Origin: an uncultured Capnocytophaga sp.
Lineage (GTDB): Bacteria > Bacteroidota > Bacteroidia > Flavobacteriales > Flavobacteriaceae
Assembly: GCA_915070235.1 (NCBI GenBank)
Contig: CAJZFM010000013.1
Coordinates: 1-17,239 of the forward strand
Length of the DNA stretch: 17,239 bases
Direction of reading: 5' to 3'
Shown: in pieces, positions 14,397-17,239 of the stretch
Layout: each line of letters opens with the position of its first letter
Position numbering within the stretch: position 1 is the first letter of the stretch
Translations under genes and position numbers: made by a program
Notes under the pieces: generated by a model
What the model was told of the DNA's origin: nothing
Seen by the model: the letters and a program-made list of their open reading frames with translations, nothing else
The model's database searches: none

Positions 14397-16025
14397 TTAT
14401 TCTTCAGTTGCGAGTCCTAATTCACGAGCGGCAATCTCACGCATTTCCACTTTACGGATTTTTCCAGAGATGGTCATAGGGAATTCGCTGACAAATTTCC
14501 AGTATTTAGGTATTTTATAATGAGCAATTCTTTCCTTACAGAAGTCACGAAGTTCTTCTTCGGTGAGGGTAACACCTTCATTGGGCTTGATCCACGCCAT
14601 GATTTCCTCGCCATATTTCTCACTGGGTACCCCTATCACTTGGGCATCCATTACTCCCTTGTAGGTATAGAGGAAGTCCTCAATTTCCTTAGGAGAGATA
14701 TTTTCTCCTCCGCGAATAATGAGGTCTTTGATACGGCCAGAGATGTGCAAGTAACCATCTTCATCCATCATGGCTAAGTCGCCTGAGTGCATCCAACGTT
14801 GCTCATCAATCACTTGGCGGGTAGCCTCAGGGCTATTCCAATACTTAAGCATTACCGAATAGCCACGGGTACAAAGTTCTCCACTTTCGCCACGCTTGAG
14901 AATGGCTTGGGTTTTAGGATCTATAATCTTGATTTCCAAATGATCATGTATGGTACCTACTGAGTAGATTTGCTTTTCAAAAGGAACTCCTATCCTTGTC
15001 TGGGTAGAAACAGGAGAGGTCTCGGTCATACCATAGCAGATAGTAATCTCGTGCATGTTCATCTGTTCTTTGACTTTCTTCATGATTTCGGGCGGACACA
15101 AAGAACCGGCCATAACGCCTGTACGCAGAGAGGAAAGGTCGTAGGTCTTTTGCTCCATCTCGTGCAATTCAGCAATAAACATGGTAGGCACCCCATAGAG
15201 AGAAGTACAGCGTTCCTTCTCTATAGTCTCCAAGGTCTTGACAGGGTCAAAGCTATCGTTAGGCACCACCATAGTTGCCCCATGAACAGTACAAGCCAAG
15301 TTACCGATGACCATACCAAAACAGTGGTAGAAAGGTACAGGGATACACACTCTATCCAAGTGGGTATAGTTCATTCTTAAACCAATGAAGTAGGCATTGT
15401 TCAATATATTATGGTGTGAGAGCGTAACTCCCTTGGGGTTTCCTGTAGTCCCAGAGGTATATTGGATATTGACAGGGTCGTCGAACTGTACTTTTTCCTC
15501 ATATTTGCGTAAGGTCTCATCGGAGATCTGCTTGCCCTCTTTGAGGAAATGTTCCCAACTTTCGTCCCAAAAGATCGCCTTGCGGATAGTATCGGTGAAC
15601 TCACGAGCATCGTCCATCATCTTCTTATAGTTACTACTCTTGAACTGAAGAGCGGAAAATATCACCGATAAGCCTGATTGGTTGATCACGTAGATCAACT
15701 CACTGGTACGATAGGCAGGGTTGATATTGACCAGAATTACTCCTATTTTAGCCGTAGCATATTGTAAAAGTGTCCATTGGTAGCAGTTAGGTGACCACAC
15801 CCCTACACGTTCGCCACGCTTTACGCCCAAGGCAATAAGCCCTTTAGCGACTTCTACAACTTGGTCGTAAAACTCCTTATAGGTAGCCCTATAGTTCTGA
15901 TGGCTACAAATAAGCGCTTCTTGGTCAGCATATTTGGCAACCGTTTTTTTCAAATTTTCGTCAATGGTCTCACCCAATAGAGGCACAGAAGACGCGCCAT
16001 GGGTATAAGCATACATGGAATCCAT
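14397..16025 (-). CDS. AMP-binding fatty-acyl-CoA synthetase
   Basis: A 542-residue member of the ANL (acyl-CoA synthetase) superfamily, closest in my reading to the ACSF2/YngI type of medium-chain fatty-acyl-CoA synthetase; substrate not certain. It activates a carboxylic acid to an acyl-adenylate and then to acyl-CoA. Motifs: the phosphate loop YTSGTTGNPKG at 189-199, YGMTETSP at 331-338, the ATP-binding SGDLA at 414-418, the hinge GRIKDLIIRGGENI at 430-443 and the catalytic lysine K522 in SGKIRK. All are intact. The start at 16025 is followed by a second in-frame ATG three codons later. Its gap to terC is 28 nt; no promoter was seen there. Confidence 0.92.
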   Translation of the reverse strand: MDSMYAYTHGASSVPLLGETIDENLKKTVAKYADQEALICSHQNYRATYKEFYDQVVEVAKGLIALGVKRGERVGVWSPNCYQWTLLQYATAKIGVILVNINPAYRTSELIYVINQSGLSVIFSALQFKSSNYKKMMDDAREFTDTIRKAIFWDESWEHFLKEGKQISDETLRKYEEKVQFDDPVNIQYTSGTTGNPKGVTLSHHNILNNAYFIGLRMNYTHLDRVCIPVPFYHCFGMVIGNLACTVHGATMVVPNDSFDPVKTLETIEKERCTSLYGVPTMFIAELHEMEQKTYDLSSLRTGVMAGSLCPPEIMKKVKEQMNMHEITICYGMTETSPVSTQTRIGVPFEKQIYSVGTIHDHLEIKIIDPKTQAILKRGESGELCTRGYSVMLKYWNSPEATRQVIDEQRWMHSGDLAMMDEDGYLHISGRIKDLIIRGGENISPKEIEDFLYTYKGVMDAQVIGVPSEKYGEEIMAWIKPNEGVTLTEEELRDFCKERIAHYKIPKYWKFVSEFPMTISGKIRKVEMREIAARELGLATEE

Positions 16026-16053
16026 ATTATAATAGGTTTTAAGTTTCTAAAGT

Positions 16054-16839
16054 TTAAGATGATTTTTTTCGCATACGCATATTGAGGAACTCTATTCCCA
16101 AAGAAAAAGCGATAGCAAAATATAGATACCCCTTAGGTATAGCCCCTACTTCCTTACCGAAAACAACTGCATGGGAGAGGTGCATGCTTTCGGTCAGTAG
16201 CATGAACCCAATCAATATAAGGAAAGAGAGAGCCAATATCTGGATAGAAGGGTTACGATTGACAAAGTTTCCTACAGGTACAGCAAAGAGCATCATAATA
16301 CCTACGGAAAGGATTACCGCAATAATCATAACCAATAAGGCTCCTTCCAATCCATTGGTCATTCCCACAGCTGTAAGGATACTATCCAAGGAGAAAATGA
16401 CATCAATCATGAGAATCTGAGCGATTGTAGGCCAGAAAGAGCTCTTTTGTGATTTTTCAGCTTCTGAGGAATCGGTGATGTGTTCTATATGGTTCACTTT
16501 GGAGTGAATCTCATGGGTGGATTTGTATAAGAGGAAGATACCTCCTACCAGTAGTATGAGCGCCTGTCCGTTGAAATCGGCCTTGCACCAACCATAGTCA
16601 AAGCTAAACCAAGGTTCTTTGAGCTGTACCAGCCAAGAGATACAGAAGAGCAGCGCTATACGTATGAACATAGCTAAGAAGAGTCCCAAGCGAGTAGCAC
16701 GCTTGCGCTGATCATCGGGGAGCTTGCCCGTTACGATAGAGATAAAGATAACATTGTCAATCCCTAAAACAATCTCCAAGAAAGTAAGGGTCAAGAGAGC
16801 GATGAACGCATCGGCAGAAAAAAGATGTTCTATCATCAT
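16054..16839 (-). CDS. TerC-family integral membrane protein
   Basis: A 261-residue polytopic membrane protein of the TerC/Alx family, members of which export or balance metals such as Mn2+ and are linked to tellurite resistance and, in some bacteria, to metalation of secreted enzymes. About seven hydrophobic segments can be seen. The acidic motifs expected of the family are present: EIVLGIDN (22-29) in the first segment and DVIFSLDS in a middle one, with the carboxylates likely to bind the metal. A non-helical charged loop (HSKVNHIEHITDSSEAEKSQK) separates the two halves. The start at 16839 or the next codon both fit. It has its own promoter and may begin a long leftward transcript. Confidence 0.9.
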   Translation of the reverse strand: MMIEHLFSADAFIALLTLTFLEIVLGIDNVIFISIVTGKLPDDQRKRATRLGLFLAMFIRIALLFCISWLVQLKEPWFSFDYGWCKADFNGQALILLVGGIFLLYKSTHEIHSKVNHIEHITDSSEAEKSQKSSFWPTIAQILMIDVIFSLDSILTAVGMTNGLEGALLVMIIAVILSVGIMMLFAVPVGNFVNRNPSIQILALSFLILIGFMLLTESMHLSHAVVFGKEVGAIPKGYLYFAIAFSLGIEFLNMRMRKKSS

Positions 16840-16885
16840 AGAAAACAGTTTTTACAAATGTGAATTATTGTATTTTTAGATAAAG

Positions 16886-16917
16886 CAAATATACTACAAA
16901 TTTTCAAATATTTCAAA
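16886..16917 (-). promoter_or_regulatory. terC promoter overlapping XRE gene
   Basis: On the minus strand TTTG (16914-16917), 20 bp, then TATATTTG (16886-16893), an excellent fit to the Bacteroidota consensus. The -33 box lies in the last codons of the XRE gene and the -7 box begins right after its stop. It is the only consensus promoter found in the intergenic gaps of the 7-17 kb gene series. Confidence 0.75.
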
Positions 16918-17239
16918 AGAATTATCCTCATAAAAGAAAATAATTTTTTGGATCTGCTTTTTCTGTTTATTTACAGAGATTTCAGCAGCTACATTTTTTT
17001 CTTTTTCGTTGTCTTCCAAAACGTTAGCCTTAGGAAAAGGAATTTCAGTCGGCAGTGGGGTAGCAGTAGGCTTTTTTTCTTCCTTAGGGAAAGAACCCTT
17101 TCCGTAAAGCAGCCAATAGAGATCCACTTCGGGATATTTGTCAATTATTTTGAGTACAAAATCCAAACTTGGCTTATTTCTTTCGGACAATAGGTGTGAA
17201 ATACTGGAGCGCAATACCCCAAGACTATCGGCCAAAGCA
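16894..17239 (-). CDS. XRE-type HTH regulator, 5' end missing
   Basis: The 3' part of a gene cut by the right edge; the sequence stays open to the last base. Read from the edge it gives ALADSLGVLRSSISHLLS, then NKPSLDFVLKIIDKYPEVDL: this is the recognition-helix half of an XRE/HTH_3 domain of the common Bacteroidota type, whose first helices are off the window. Behind it come WLLYGKGSF, a proline/lysine-rich linker, and a C-terminal region rich in Lys and Glu with KIIFFYEDNSFEIFENL at the end. Target and role are unknown. It is 54 bp upstream of terC and the terC promoter overlaps its end. Confidence 0.8.
   Translation of the reverse strand, partial: ALADSLGVLRSSISHLLSERNKPSLDFVLKIIDKYPEVDLYWLLYGKGSFPKEEKKPTATPLPTEIPFPKANVLEDNEKEKNVAAEISVNKQKKQIQKIIFFYEDNSFEIFENL

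Overview
This window looks like chromosome from a member of the Bacteroidota, class Flavobacteriia; a Capnocytophaga-like genome is my best guess, not a proven one. Three things point there. Several intergenic spaces carry the Bacteroidota sigma-factor promoter (TTG or TTTG, 19-21 bp, TAnnTTTG). The gene content is typical: fused ThrA, MutS2 without Smr, DUF2851 beside a PspC mini-protein, and CdaA without CdaR. Recognisable Shine-Dalgarno sequences are scarce. Nearly everything reads leftward (minus strand); only one gene, at 6105-6866, reads rightward.

Layout, left to right. Positions 1-236 have no gene but hold a leftward promoter and the leader of a transcript that leaves the window, with a heptamer repeat and a C/G-rich hairpin in it. 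Next come panB and an RluA-type pseudouridine synthase (237-1770), then a complete tRNA-Thr(UGU) unit with its own promoter and terminator (1817-1972), then thrB and thrA (1987-5396), making homoserine and phosphohomoserine; thrC is not in the window. Directly upstream of thrA sits a two-gene VapD module: a small KOW/SH3-like protein and the VapD ribonuclease family protein (5415-5920). Divergent from it is an endonuclease/exonuclease/phosphatase-fold gene. This 5.4-7.0 kb stretch is clearly more AT-rich than its flanks.

From 7057 to 16839 runs a long minus-strand series with tight spacing: terC-like membrane protein, acyl-CoA synthetase, cysS, a secreted SH3 protein, mutS2, a lipoprotein, cdaA (c-di-AMP synthesis), DUF2851 and a PspC-like membrane protein. 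Only one consensus promoter was found in its intergenic gaps, ahead of terC at 16886-16917, so much of this may be one long transcript or a set using promoters inside genes. The right edge holds the 3' part of an XRE-type regulator.

The most interesting items are the VapD module placed between the only visible upstream promoter and the threonine genes, with an operator-like palindrome in that promoter; the tRNA-Thr unit next to thrAB; DUF2851, whose motifs weakly resemble a nuclease with a C-terminal cysteine cluster; and dispersed 7-bp tandem repeats. Nothing here is a CRISPR array, prophage or insertion sequence.
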